Shown here piece by piece: positions 25,846-33,882 of a DNA stretch of 64,000 nucleotides (position 1 is its first letter; each line of letters begins with the position of its first letter). The stretch comes from Candidatus Desulfopertinax cowenii (GTDB lineage: Bacteria > Bacillota > Desulfotomaculia > Desulfotomaculales > Desulforudaceae). The stretch covers positions 212,564 through 276,563 of the forward strand of contig MPOA01000001.1 in the NCBI GenBank assembly GCA_001899445.1, given 5' to 3'. A program made the position numbers and the translations under genes. The notes below the pieces were generated by a model. It was not told where the DNA came from, made no database searches, and was given only the letters and a program-made list of their open reading frames with translations.

Positions 25846-26015
25846 GGTACGGGAGAGTTTGCAGCCGCTCTTTCTGCCCTCATCAGCGCCAACTTCACAA
25901 AGTTGCCGCACTCTCTGGCCGTCAGGTCTCCGTAGTCGCGGCCCTTGATTTTGTGGGCCACGCCCATCTCCTGCGCCAGTTCGTACTTTAGAGCATCACT
26001 GAGCAATTTGGCCAT
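25827..26015 (-). CDS. Small acid-soluble spore protein, alpha/beta-type-like
   Basis: A 62-residue protein with the alpha/beta SASP motifs LLSDALKYELAQEMGV and YGDLTARECGNFVKLALMRAERA. The first resembles the DNA-binding segment KYEIAQEFGV; the second the C-terminal GxxTxxxxGxxxxxL helix. SASPs coat and protect spore DNA. The ATG at 26015 is preceded by GGGGAGG. A sigma-G-type promoter lies just upstream (26038-26068), which fits forespore expression. It stands alone with a terminator and is A/T-flanked. Confidence 0.8.
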   Translation of the reverse strand: MAKLLSDALKYELAQEMGVAHKIKGRDYGDLTARECGNFVKLALMRAERAAANSPVPESTPR

Positions 26016-26037
26016 CAATAACTCCTCCCCTTAAAAA

Positions 26038-26068
26038 TAGTTTGTCAGAACGACCATCGGAGTATTCA
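26038..26068 (-). promoter_or_regulatory. Probable sigma-G promoter of the SASP gene
   Basis: On the minus strand TGAATA (26068-26063), an 18-base spacer and CAAACTA (26044-26038). The Bacillus sigma-G consensus is TGAATA and CATACTA with 17-18 bases between, so only one base of the -10 differs. It lies 23 bases before the SASP start. Confidence 0.7.
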
Positions 26069-26132
26069 TACGTTATTTAGCGAGAACACCACATTTAAAC
26101 TTTGAATCATAAAATTATCAAAAGAACCGGCC

Positions 26133-26864
26133 TTACGGGTTACAGGTGCGGCAAGGTTCGTACCTGGCGTCAAAGGCGGCGTCCCTGTTCTTCAGCCGGA
26201 CTAAATTCGCAGGCGCAATCTTCGCGGCACCCGGACAGTCCGGCCGATGAAAACGCCGGGTGTTGGCGTTGCCGACGTAGTATTCTTCCTCATCCACCGC
26301 CAGTCCCCAAAGTCCCCGCGCGTTTTCCCGGGCCTCCTGCTGAAATTCCCGGAAGAAATCAACGTACTTTACGTTGGGGGGTACGGTCATTAGCAGAGCG
26401 TAACCGTCCACCAGCAATTGGGCGTTGAACATTTTCCGGCGCAGTTCGTCGCCACCTTCCAGGGGTAAGACCGGACGTTCAAGCCACAGGTAACCCAGCA
26501 GCCGGCCGTAACGGTCCCGCTGTTCCACATCGGTTTCCAGGAAAACCTCCCGTCCTTCTAGCCGTTCCACGGCGTAAGCGGTCGCCTCTGGTCCAAACGG
26601 CTCAGGTGGTTCTGAAGTCTCGGGCGTATCCACCCCGATCAGCCGCAGGCGTTCCTCGGAACGGTCGGGCATCTTGATCACCATGGCGTCTCCGTCGATT
26701 ACCCGGACCACCAAAACCCCAACCAGCCCGTCTAGCGGCTGCTCGTCCCGGTCCCCCGGCAACCCCGCGCAAGCCCCCCACAGCCCGCAGATAACCACCA
26801 GAATTACCGCCAACCGGAACACGGGCCTTAAATGGAGCGTGCCCCGCTCCAGGTTCCAGGGCAC
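26133..26864 (-). CDS. Staphylococcal-nuclease-like lipoprotein with C-terminal Ada-type metal-binding-like domain
   Basis: A 243-residue exported nuclease. The N terminus has a hydrophobic stretch and a lipobox-like LWGAC, so membrane anchoring is probable. The SNase domain (residues 45-195) has IDGDAMVIKM, the catalytic LIGVDTPET and a YGRLLGYLWL strand. The last 45 residues (GNANTRRFHRPDC and YEPCRTCNP) carry His and Cys typical of the Ada metal-binding/YtxH-tail type seen in Firmicutes nucleases, perhaps targeting DNA. It lies one base after recA's stop on the same strand, an unusual proximity. Confidence 0.8.
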   Translation of the reverse strand: MPWNLERGTLHLRPVFRLAVILVVICGLWGACAGLPGDRDEQPLDGLVGVLVVRVIDGDAMVIKMPDRSEERLRLIGVDTPETSEPPEPFGPEATAYAVERLEGREVFLETDVEQRDRYGRLLGYLWLERPVLPLEGGDELRRKMFNAQLLVDGYALLMTVPPNVKYVDFFREFQQEARENARGLWGLAVDEEEYYVGNANTRRFHRPDCPGAAKIAPANLVRLKNRDAAFDARYEPCRTCNP

Positions 26865-26865
26865 G

Positions 26866-27912
26866 TTACTCCGTTCCCTTCTCGCCTTTTGTGCCGGCAG
26901 GAACGGCCGCTTCTGGTTTTACGCCCGGCACCCCGAGCAGTTCCTTGACTTTTTGGGCAATCTCCGCCGTCAGTTCGGGCCGCTCCTTCAGGTACTCCCG
27001 CGCGTTCTCCCGGCCTTGACCCAGGCGCTCCTGGCCGTAGGAATACCAGGCGCCGCTCTTCGTCACCACTTGCAGGTTGGTAGCCACATCCAGGAGGCTG
27101 CCCAGCCGAGAGATACCCTCGCCGTACAACAGGTCGAACTCGGCCTGTTTGAAGGGCGGGGCGACCTTGTTCTTTACCACTTTGACGCGCACCCGGCTGC
27201 CCACGATCTCGGCCCCCTGCTTCAACGTCTCGACCCGGCGCACCTCGAGGCGGACCGAAGCATAAAACTTGAGCGCCCGTCCGCCCGGGGTGGTTTCCGG
27301 GTTGCCGAACATAACGCCCACCTTCTCCCGGATCTGGTTGATAAAAATGGCGGTCGTCCGCGACTTGCCAATTACGGCGGTCAGCTTGCGCAAGGCCTGG
27401 GACATCAGCCGGGCCTGCAGACCCACGTGGATGTCGCCCATCTCCCCCTCCAGTTCGGCACGCGGCACCAGCGCGGCCACACTGTCGATCACCACCACGT
27501 CCACCGCTCCACTCCGGACTAACGCCTCGGCGATCTCCAGGGCCTGCTCACCGGTGTCGGGCTGGGAAATCAGCAGGCTATCGATATCCACGCCCACCTT
27601 TTCCGCGTAAACCGGGTCCAGCGCGTGCTCGGCGTCGATAAACGCCGCAGTGCCGCCCATCTTCTGGGCCTCGGCGATCACGTGCAGGGCCACCGTCGTC
27701 TTCCCCGAAGCCTCGGGACCAAACACCTCGATTACCCGCCCGCGGGGCATCCCGCCCACTCCCAGGGCCAGGTCCAGCGCCAGGGCGCCGGTGGGAATCA
27801 CCTCTACGTTCAATTTACCGGCGGCTTCGCCAAGTTTCATTATCGAACCTTTGCCAAACTGGCGTTCGATCTGGGCCAAGGCCAGTTCGAGGGCTTTCTG
27901 CCTGTCCGTCAC
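26866..27912 (-). CDS. recA: RecA recombinase
   Basis: Strand-exchange and SOS coprotease, 348 residues from GTG at 27912 (GAGGGGAAACC upstream). Walker [10 protein letters not shown], Walker B region [10 protein letters not shown], and the L2 loop [27 protein letters not shown]-type segment are intact, as is the N-terminal [21 protein letters not shown]. The open frame extends to 28014 but into non-coding A/T-rich DNA. I looked for a LexA box of the GAAC-N4-GTTC type in 27913-28081 and found none. cinA lies upstream, as in many Firmicutes. Confidence 0.98.
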   Translation of the reverse strand: MTDRQKALELALAQIERQFGKGSIMKLGEAAGKLNVEVIPTGALALDLALGVGGMPRGRVIEVFGPEASGKTTVALHVIAEAQKMGGTAAFIDAEHALDPVYAEKVGVDIDSLLISQPDTGEQALEIAEALVRSGAVDVVVIDSVAALVPRAELEGEMGDIHVGLQARLMSQALRKLTAVIGKSRTTAIFINQIREKVGVMFGNPETTPGGRALKFYASVRLEVRRVETLKQGAEIVGSRVRVKVVKNKVAPPFKQAEFDLLYGEGISRLGSLLDVATNLQVVTKSGAWYSYGQERLGQGRENAREYLKERPELTAEIAQKVKELLGVPGVKPEAAVPAGTKGEKGTE

Positions 27913-28081
27913 GGTTTCCCCTCCCCATCGGTTCCTTTTTCCCCATTGTAAGCCAAAAAAGAATATTTGGAAATAACAACAAACGATAATGTACAAAACA
28001 ATAACAAAAGGCACCCCTTCAGGAGTACCCCACCGGAAACAATTTGCTCGGTATTAACAGGTTGGCGTCCTTATCCTACGG

Positions 28082-29353
28082 TTACCGCTGCCCAGTGGCG
28101 GTTTTGGAGGCCGCACCGTCCACGCCCAGGAAGTTCTTCAAGATTTTGAAGGTGGCGTTAACCGAGCCTATCCGTACCGCCTTGCGCACCCCGGGCAGTA
28201 GCAGGCGGTGACACTGCATTTCGCGGTCGCTGGCCAGGGCAACGTAAACCAACCCTACCGGCTTGACCGGAGTGCCGCCGTCCGGACCGGCGATCCCGGT
28301 AATGGCCAGCCCGAGATCCGAACCCGTTACCCGCCGGATTCCTCGGGCCATCGCCTCCGCGGTCTGTTCACTGACCGCCCCGTACTTCTCCAGCGTTTCC
28401 GCCGGTACGCCCACCAACTGCGTTTTAAGCTCGTTGCTGTAGACCACTACGCCGCCCAGAAAGTAGCGGGAACTCCCCGGCACTTCGGTGAACCGGGCGG
28501 CCACCATCCCCGCCGTGCACGATTCGGCCACCGAAATGGTCAAACCCCGCCGAAACAACAGGTCGCCAACCACTTTCTCCGGCACCTCGTCCTCAACGGC
28601 GAAGATGTATTCGCCCACCAACTCGGCAACCTGGCCGGCCAATTCCTCAACCATGCGGTCGGCTCGGACCGGGTCCGGCGCGTGCGCGCTGACCCGCAGC
28701 TGCACCTCCCCGGGCCTGGTCAGATAACCCAACCCCGGGTTGTCCGGAACGCCGAGTTCCTTAAGTTTTTCTTGAACTGCGTATTCGGGGATGCCGGTGA
28801 GCCTGAGCACCTTGGTCCGCAGCACATCGCCGCGCCCGGGAATCTGAAGCAGATAAGGCCGCACCGAGGTTTCAAACATAGCCCGGAGTTCCCGCGGCGG
28901 GCCGGGAAGGATCACGACAATCTTTCCCCGGGTTTCGATCAGCGCCCCCGGCGCCGTACCCTTATGGTTGGGCAGCACCTGGGCACCTTCCGGAAAGCGG
29001 GCCTGCCGGATACAGATGGCCGGCATTTCGGTTCCCCGCCGGGCGAAAAATTGGCGTAACTGGTCCAGGGATTCCTCGTGGGTCACCATGGGCAGTTCGA
29101 GCACCGCGGCCACCACGTCCTTGGTAATGTCGTCGGTAGTGGGGCCCAAGCCTCCGGTGGTGATCACCAGGTCGGATCGCTCCAGGGCTCCCCGGATCAC
29201 CTGTTCCATGAGGTCCCAGTCGTCACCAACGGTGGTCTGCAGAATCACTTCAATGCCCAATTTGGCCAGTTCGTAGCCCAGATAAACGGCGTGCGAATTG
29301 GAAACGTGACCAAGCAGCAGTTCGTTGCCGGTAAAAACCAACTCAGCCTGCAT
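28082..29353 (-). CDS. cinA: CinA-like protein with nicotinamide mononucleotide deamidase domain
   Basis: About 423 residues from the ATG at 29353 with a GGTGG site upstream. The N-terminal MoCF/CinA domain (AELVFTGNELLLGHVSNSHAVYL, TTGGLGPTTDDITKDVV) and the C-terminal CinA/PncC domain (SVAESCTAGMVAARFTEVPGSS, GLAITGIAGPDGGTPVKPVGLVYVAL) are both complete. The C-terminal half hydrolyses NMN in pyridine nucleotide recycling; the N-terminal half cleaves ADP-ribose in some species. It is next to recA, the classic Firmicutes arrangement. Confidence 0.95.
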   Translation of the reverse strand: MQAELVFTGNELLLGHVSNSHAVYLGYELAKLGIEVILQTTVGDDWDLMEQVIRGALERSDLVITTGGLGPTTDDITKDVVAAVLELPMVTHEESLDQLRQFFARRGTEMPAICIRQARFPEGAQVLPNHKGTAPGALIETRGKIVVILPGPPRELRAMFETSVRPYLLQIPGRGDVLRTKVLRLTGIPEYAVQEKLKELGVPDNPGLGYLTRPGEVQLRVSAHAPDPVRADRMVEELAGQVAELVGEYIFAVEDEVPEKVVGDLLFRRGLTISVAESCTAGMVAARFTEVPGSSRYFLGGVVVYSNELKTQLVGVPAETLEKYGAVSEQTAEAMARGIRRVTGSDLGLAITGIAGPDGGTPVKPVGLVYVALASDREMQCHRLLLPGVRKAVRIGSVNATFKILKNFLGVDGAASKTATGQR

Positions 29354-29531
29354 AGCAACCACCTATTGAAAAGCATAACCCAAGTTTGTGAATGTGGCAA
29401 CATGCCTTCCTAAAAATGTGGGTTTGGCCAGCCGATCCCAAACATAAAACCAGCAACTGGATACCGCCAAACCAAACCGTATTTATGAAGTCGAAAACTT
29501 GCGGTGAGTACCAACAACAACAAACCGGATC

Positions 29532-31007
29532 TTAAGCGGCCGGAGTGGTCAAAAAACCCCTAAACTCCTCACCCGATATCTTTTCCCGTTGCAGCAGGTG
29601 CTCCATAATCACCCGGAGCGCAGCCTGCTGTTCCTCCAAGTTCTTGCGCACCCAAGCCTCCTGGCGTTTCAGAATCTCGCCCATCGCCTTGTGTTTTGTT
29701 TCCGGGGGCAGGCTCTCCAGACTCACGAAACCCAGTTCGGACATGCCGCCCCGGATCAACTGCTCGGCGATCTGCAGCGCCTGTTCGATATCGCTCCCGG
29801 CACCTGTGCTCCGAGAGCCCAGCAGCATCTCCTCCGCTACCGCCCCCGCCAGGAGCACGGCGATCTGGTTCTCCAGGTAGTCCTGGGTGTGCAGGTAGCG
29901 GTCGTCCTCCGACGTTTGGCGCATGTAACCCAGGGCGCTGCCCCGCGGGGTGATCGTCAGGGTGGACACCGAGCCAGGGCGTACCAGTTCGCTAACCAGC
30001 GCGTGTCCCGTTTCATGTATGGCCACGCGCTTCATTTCCTCCACCGACGGCCGGCGGTCCAGCTTCCCGCCCATAATCACCTTGTCGATGGCCTCCTGGA
30101 AGTGCGCCTTACTGATCTGGTCGGCACCCTCGCGCATGGCCAAAATGGCGGCCTCGTTCGCCAGGCTTTCCAGGTGGGCCCCGGAAAACCCGAAGGTATC
30201 CCCGGCCAGTTCGGCCAGGTTAACGTCCTTGCTCAGCGGCTTGTTCCGCGTGTGCAGGCGCAGGATCTCCAATCGCCCCTCCTTGTCGGGAAGTTCGACC
30301 CGCACCTGGCGGTCAAAGCGCCCGGGGCGCAGGAGGGCCGGGTCCAGCATGTCCGCCCGGTTGGTGGCGGCCACCACCAGCACCTGGACCTCGTCATCCA
30401 CGTCGATGCCGTCCATTTCAACCAGCAACTGGTTCAGGGTCTGGTCGTACTCCAGGTGGCTGGAGGTCTTGCCCCGCTTGCCCCCCAGCACGTCAATCTC
30501 GTCGATGAACACCAGGGCATAATTCTTCTTGTGTTTCTGGGCCGCTTCCCGGGCGGCCTTAAACAGCTTCCGCACCCGTTGTGCGCCGACGCCGGCGTAC
30601 ATCTCAATAAATTCACTGCCGTTGGCCGAAATGAACACTGCATCGGTATAGTTGGCGGCCGCCCGGGCCAGCAGCGTCTTCCCCGTGCCCGGTGGTCCAG
30701 TGAGCAGAATCCCTTTCAGCGGCCTAATGCCCAGGCGGCGGATTTCCTGTCGGTTCTTGATGAAGTCCAGGGCCTCCCGCAGTTCCTCCACGGCCGAAGC
30801 CTGTCCCCCCACGTCGCAAAAGGAAACCTGCACCTGGGTCTCGGAAGGCACCTTGTTAAAAGTCTTCACCATTCCCCGGGAACGCATCAGGTAGTACAGT
30901 AACCCGCCGAGCATGCCCAGGAACAACAGGGGTCCGACGTTGTAACCGATAACCAACAGAAAGATGAGCACGGCCGCCCCGAGACCGATGCTAACCTCTT
31001 TGTACAT
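29532..31007 (-). CDS. Compact FtsH-like AAA+ zinc metalloprotease
   Basis: A 491-residue AAA+ protease of the FtsH type. The N terminus has two close hydrophobic segments (residues 7-22 and 26-41) with a turn of a few residues, where normal FtsH has a ~70-residue external domain. Then Walker A GPPGTGKT at 104-111, Walker B FIDEID at 168, the second-region ATNRADMLDPALLRPGRFD, and the zinc motif HETGH at 331-335 with a later TGAGSDIEQAL. All catalytic parts are intact. The classical ftsH of the genome is likely elsewhere. The unnamed 190-residue gene overlaps it by 17 bases and is likely a partner. Confidence 0.85.
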   Translation of the reverse strand: MYKEVSIGLGAAVLIFLLVIGYNVGPLLFLGMLGGLLYYLMRSRGMVKTFNKVPSETQVQVSFCDVGGQASAVEELREALDFIKNRQEIRRLGIRPLKGILLTGPPGTGKTLLARAAANYTDAVFISANGSEFIEMYAGVGAQRVRKLFKAAREAAQKHKKNYALVFIDEIDVLGGKRGKTSSHLEYDQTLNQLLVEMDGIDVDDEVQVLVVAATNRADMLDPALLRPGRFDRQVRVELPDKEGRLEILRLHTRNKPLSKDVNLAELAGDTFGFSGAHLESLANEAAILAMREGADQISKAHFQEAIDKVIMGGKLDRRPSVEEMKRVAIHETGHALVSELVRPGSVSTLTITPRGSALGYMRQTSEDDRYLHTQDYLENQIAVLLAGAVAEEMLLGSRSTGAGSDIEQALQIAEQLIRGGMSELGFVSLESLPPETKHKAMGEILKRQEAWVRKNLEEQQAALRVIMEHLLQREKISGEEFRGFLTTPAA

Positions 31008-31563
31008 ACAATCCACTCCCGTTTCCGGATGGCACATGTTCCGTGACCGGTTTACGGGGAATTACGGCCATCAGTTGGTGATCGACACCATCCAAGTGGA
31101 CGTAAACGTTGTTACTATCCACGAATACCCGGGCCTCGGCCCCCGCCTCCCGGGCGTTTTCCTCGATCACCGCCGCCATTTCGCTGAAGTTTCCCTGCAT
31201 GATCGCCTGGTGGATGGCAAACTGGCTGCGGTAGTAAGCCTCGGACAACCTGGTGTCCCGGTTATCCTTGATAACCAACTGGTACGGCCGTCCGGACATG
31301 AACTGTGCTACCCGGCGGTCCAGGGTCTGGTAGGTCTCCATCAGGTTTTCGGTCCGTTTCAGCTGGACCACGACCCGTAGGACCGGCAAACTGTCGTCGA
31401 CTTCGTACGACTCGACGAGCCCGTCCTCCTCAAGCGCCTGGATCAGTGGCTGGTGATAACCGTAAGTCTTGTACGCCCAGTCACCCCCAATCAGGAGGAC
31501 CAGGCCAACAACCAGGGTCACGAGCACGATTTTAAAGTTAAGGCCGTACCACTCCCACCGCAT
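30991..31563 (-). CDS. Membrane-anchored protein of unknown function, partner of the compact FtsH-like gene
   Basis: A 190-residue protein with one N-terminal transmembrane helix (residues 11-27) and a soluble domain of about 160 residues with a strand-helix pattern. No family is recognised. The last 17 bases overlap the start of the compact FtsH-like protease, so the two are translationally coupled. An adaptor or substrate-selecting role is inferred only from this arrangement. The two genes sit between rimO and cinA, where pgsA or ymfM-type genes are usually found in Bacillus. Confidence 0.5.
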   Translation of the reverse strand: MRWEWYGLNFKIVLVTLVVGLVLLIGGDWAYKTYGYHQPLIQALEEDGLVESYEVDDSLPVLRVVVQLKRTENLMETYQTLDRRVAQFMSGRPYQLVIKDNRDTRLSEAYYRSQFAIHQAIMQGNFSEMAAVIEENAREAGAEARVFVDSNNVYVHLDGVDHQLMAVIPRKPVTEHVPSGNGSGLYVQRG

Positions 31564-31670
31564 CTAATCGCTCCCCTCGTGCGCTGTCCAATGCATCTAT
31601 GAATTATAACACAATCCCCATTTTCTTTCCTTATGAAAACCCTGCCAGGCCACGGCGCCGTCTGCAGAAA

Positions 31671-31694
31671 AGAAAAACCCCGATTCGGGGTTCC
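31671..31694 (-). terminator. Terminator after rimO
   Basis: AACCCCG (31676-31682) and CGGGGTT (31686-31692) form a seven-bp stem with a three-base loop, and on the minus strand it continues TTTTTCTTTTC. It lies just downstream of the rimO stop at 31703. Confidence 0.8.
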
Positions 31695-31702
31695 AAAACG
31701 GT

Positions 31703-33079
31703 TTACAGGGTCTCGCCCCACAGGTCATAAGGTCCGGCCCTGATTATCCGCGCCCGCACGAAACTGCCGGGTTCCGGTTCGACCGCCGCCCGCAGAAACA
31801 CCTGGCCGTCGATCTCGGGCGCGTCGCTCTCAGTTCGCCCGAAAAACAGCTCTCCTTTACGGCCCTCCACGAGCACCGTCACCTCGGAACCAACCCGCGC
31901 CCGGTTGAGGGAAAGCGAGATCTCCCGCTGCAACGTCGCAGCCCGCTCCAGCCGCTCTTGTTTAACTTCCTCCGGCACCTGGCCGGACATGCGGGATGCC
32001 GGGGTGCCTTCCTCCCGAGAATAAGCGAAAAACCCGGCCCGGTCCAACCGCACCTCGCGGAGAAAGCGGAGCAGTTCCTCGAAATCCGCCTCGGTCTCGC
32101 CGGGAAAACCGACCATAAAGGTAGAACGGATGGCCAGCCCGGGAACGTTCCGCCTCAGGAAATCGACCAGCTTCCTCAGGTCGTCCTGCAGCGTCTTCCG
32201 GCCCATCCGCCGCAACACCCGGTCGCTGGCATGCTGCATGGGTATATCCAGGTAGCGGCACACCCGGGGTTCTCTGGCCAGCAGCTCCGCCAGCTCAAAA
32301 GTGATGCCCGACGGGTAACAATACAACAGGCGCAGCCATCCCAGGCCCTCCAGCCGGGCCAGACAGCCGGCCAGACGCGCCAAACTTTCACCGCCTTCCA
32401 GGTCGGTTCCGTAACGGGTGGTATCCTGAGCGACCAGGATCAATTCCCGGACGCCTCCGGCTACCAAACGCTGCGCTTCGCGGACCAACACGTCCGGTTC
32501 CCGGCTGCGGTGGGAGCCGCGCAGGTCCGGGATCACACAGTAAGCGCAGCGGTTGTCGCAACCCTCGGCGATTTTCAGGTAAGCGGTAAAGGGCGACCCG
32601 CTCAACACCCGCGGCTGCACCTGCCGGCCCAAAAAACCGGGCGGGCCGACCTCCTGAACGCGTTCGCCCGCGATCGCCCGTCGCACAATATCCGCGATGT
32701 TACCTACGCCGCCGGTGCCCACCACCCCGTCAAGTTCGGGGATTTCCCCCAGCAACTCGCCGGGATGCCTCTGGGCCAGGCAACCAGCCGCCAGCAGCAC
32801 CCGGCACCGGCCGTGCTCCTTATACTCGGCCAGTTCCAAAATTGTTTCGATTGATTCTTCTTTGGCCTCGAGGATAAAAGCGCAGGTGTTGACGATGATG
32901 ACGTCGGCTTCTTGCTCCGCGGTGAGTTGATAGCCGTTCTGTTCCAGGAAACCCAGCATTACCTCGCTGTCCACGCGGTTTTTATCACAACCCAGATTTA
33001 CCACCGCAACCCGGATTTCCTCAGCCTGTCCCGCCTGTTCTCCCGCGTTGCGAACCTTGGCCTTCGGCGGTAAACTCAT
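31703..33079 (-). CDS. rimO: RimO, ribosomal protein S12 methylthiotransferase
   Basis: Radical-SAM enzyme that adds a methylthio group to Asp88 of ribosomal protein S12. N-terminal UPF0004 cysteines are present (NLGCDKNRVD, VNTCAF, AGCLAQR), then the radical SAM motif CDNRCAYCVIP, and a TRAM domain at the C terminus. The 458-residue length includes a start extension that overlaps rodZ by 59 bases; the ATG at 33079 lacks a clear ribosome site and an internal start near the VAVVNLGCDKN segment is possible. Order rodZ-rimO is as in other Clostridia. Confidence 0.93.
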   Translation of the reverse strand: MSLPPKAKVRNAGEQAGQAEEIRVAVVNLGCDKNRVDSEVMLGFLEQNGYQLTAEQEADVIIVNTCAFILEAKEESIETILELAEYKEHGRCRVLLAAGCLAQRHPGELLGEIPELDGVVGTGGVGNIADIVRRAIAGERVQEVGPPGFLGRQVQPRVLSGSPFTAYLKIAEGCDNRCAYCVIPDLRGSHRSREPDVLVREAQRLVAGGVRELILVAQDTTRYGTDLEGGESLARLAGCLARLEGLGWLRLLYCYPSGITFELAELLAREPRVCRYLDIPMQHASDRVLRRMGRKTLQDDLRKLVDFLRRNVPGLAIRSTFMVGFPGETEADFEELLRFLREVRLDRAGFFAYSREEGTPASRMSGQVPEEVKQERLERAATLQREISLSLNRARVGSEVTVLVEGRKGELFFGRTESDAPEIDGQVFLRAAVEPEPGSFVRARIIRAGPYDLWGETL

Positions 33080-33761
33080 AATTGATGGGCATGCCTCCCT
33101 GTCCCAGGGTACCCAGGTTTTCGCCGTTCAGCTGCACCTCCACCACCCCCGGGTTGCCGAGCCTCAGGGTGATCCGTTCCCGGCCCTGAAAGCTCACGGA
33201 CTCTCCGGCCCGGACGATGCCCTGGAAAGACTCTTCGCCGTCAACCACCACCCGCATCCAGCAGGTGTTCCGGGTAACCTGCAGCACCAGGTCCAAACCC
33301 TCGGGGGCTGCTGGCTCTTCGGCGGGCGGCACCCCCCGCTCATCCTCGAAACCCGCCCGGGGCGGCACAGTGGGTGCCGGATCCCCGCCCCGCAGGGAAC
33401 CGTATAACGAGTTGAAAGCCACCAGGAGAATGATCACCCCCGCGGCCAGCAAAAAACTGCGGTAGCCGGACCTTTTCCCGTCGTTTATCGGCGTGGTCAG
33501 CCGGTTTTCGGCCGCCGGTTCCCTGGTTTCCCGGGGATAGCGCTTGTCGAACTCGACCATCAGAGTGTCGGCGTCCAGCCCCAAAAACCGGGAATAGGTG
33601 CGCAGGAAGGCCTTGGCGTACACCCGTCCGGGCAGGACCTTATAGTCTTCAGTCTCCAGGGCGAGCAGGTACTTTTTGCGGATCATGGTCTCCTCTTCCA
33701 CCGCATCCAGGGAAAGCCCCTTAGCCTCCCGTGCTTCTCTCAGAGTTTCCCCCAGGGACAC
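33021..33761 (-). CDS. RodZ-like helix-turn-helix membrane protein (DUF4115)
   Basis: About 246 residues from the GTG at 33761, which has GGGGGTGGGTCC upstream. The N-terminal HTH_25 domain (LGETLREAREAKGLSLDAVEEETMIRKKYLLALE) is followed by a Pro/Glu-rich linker, a single transmembrane helix (SFLLAAGVIILLVAFNSLYG) and an extracytoplasmic DUF4115 domain (VTRNTCWMRVVVDGEESFQG). RodZ/YmfM proteins link MreB to cell-shape control. It lies between ftsK and rimO. Confidence 0.88.
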   Translation of the reverse strand: MSLGETLREAREAKGLSLDAVEEETMIRKKYLLALETEDYKVLPGRVYAKAFLRTYSRFLGLDADTLMVEFDKRYPRETREPAAENRLTTPINDGKRSGYRSFLLAAGVIILLVAFNSLYGSLRGGDPAPTVPPRAGFEDERGVPPAEEPAAPEGLDLVLQVTRNTCWMRVVVDGEESFQGIVRAGESVSFQGRERITLRLGNPGVVEVQLNGENLGTLGQGGMPINYEFTAEGQGSQRGRTGGTG

Positions 33762-33882
33762 GGACCCACCCCCTTCGCCGGTTCGCAAACACGGCCGACA
33801 GTAACCGGAATCTGCTCTTTCAGTGCTATTGTTTACGGCCCGACGCAAATTGAATCATCACCGTAGACAATAACATATGTCT

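Noticed and set aside
27913-28081. LexA/Din box before recA
   Set aside because: No GAAC-N4-GTTC match is present in the non-coding DNA between cinA and recA.
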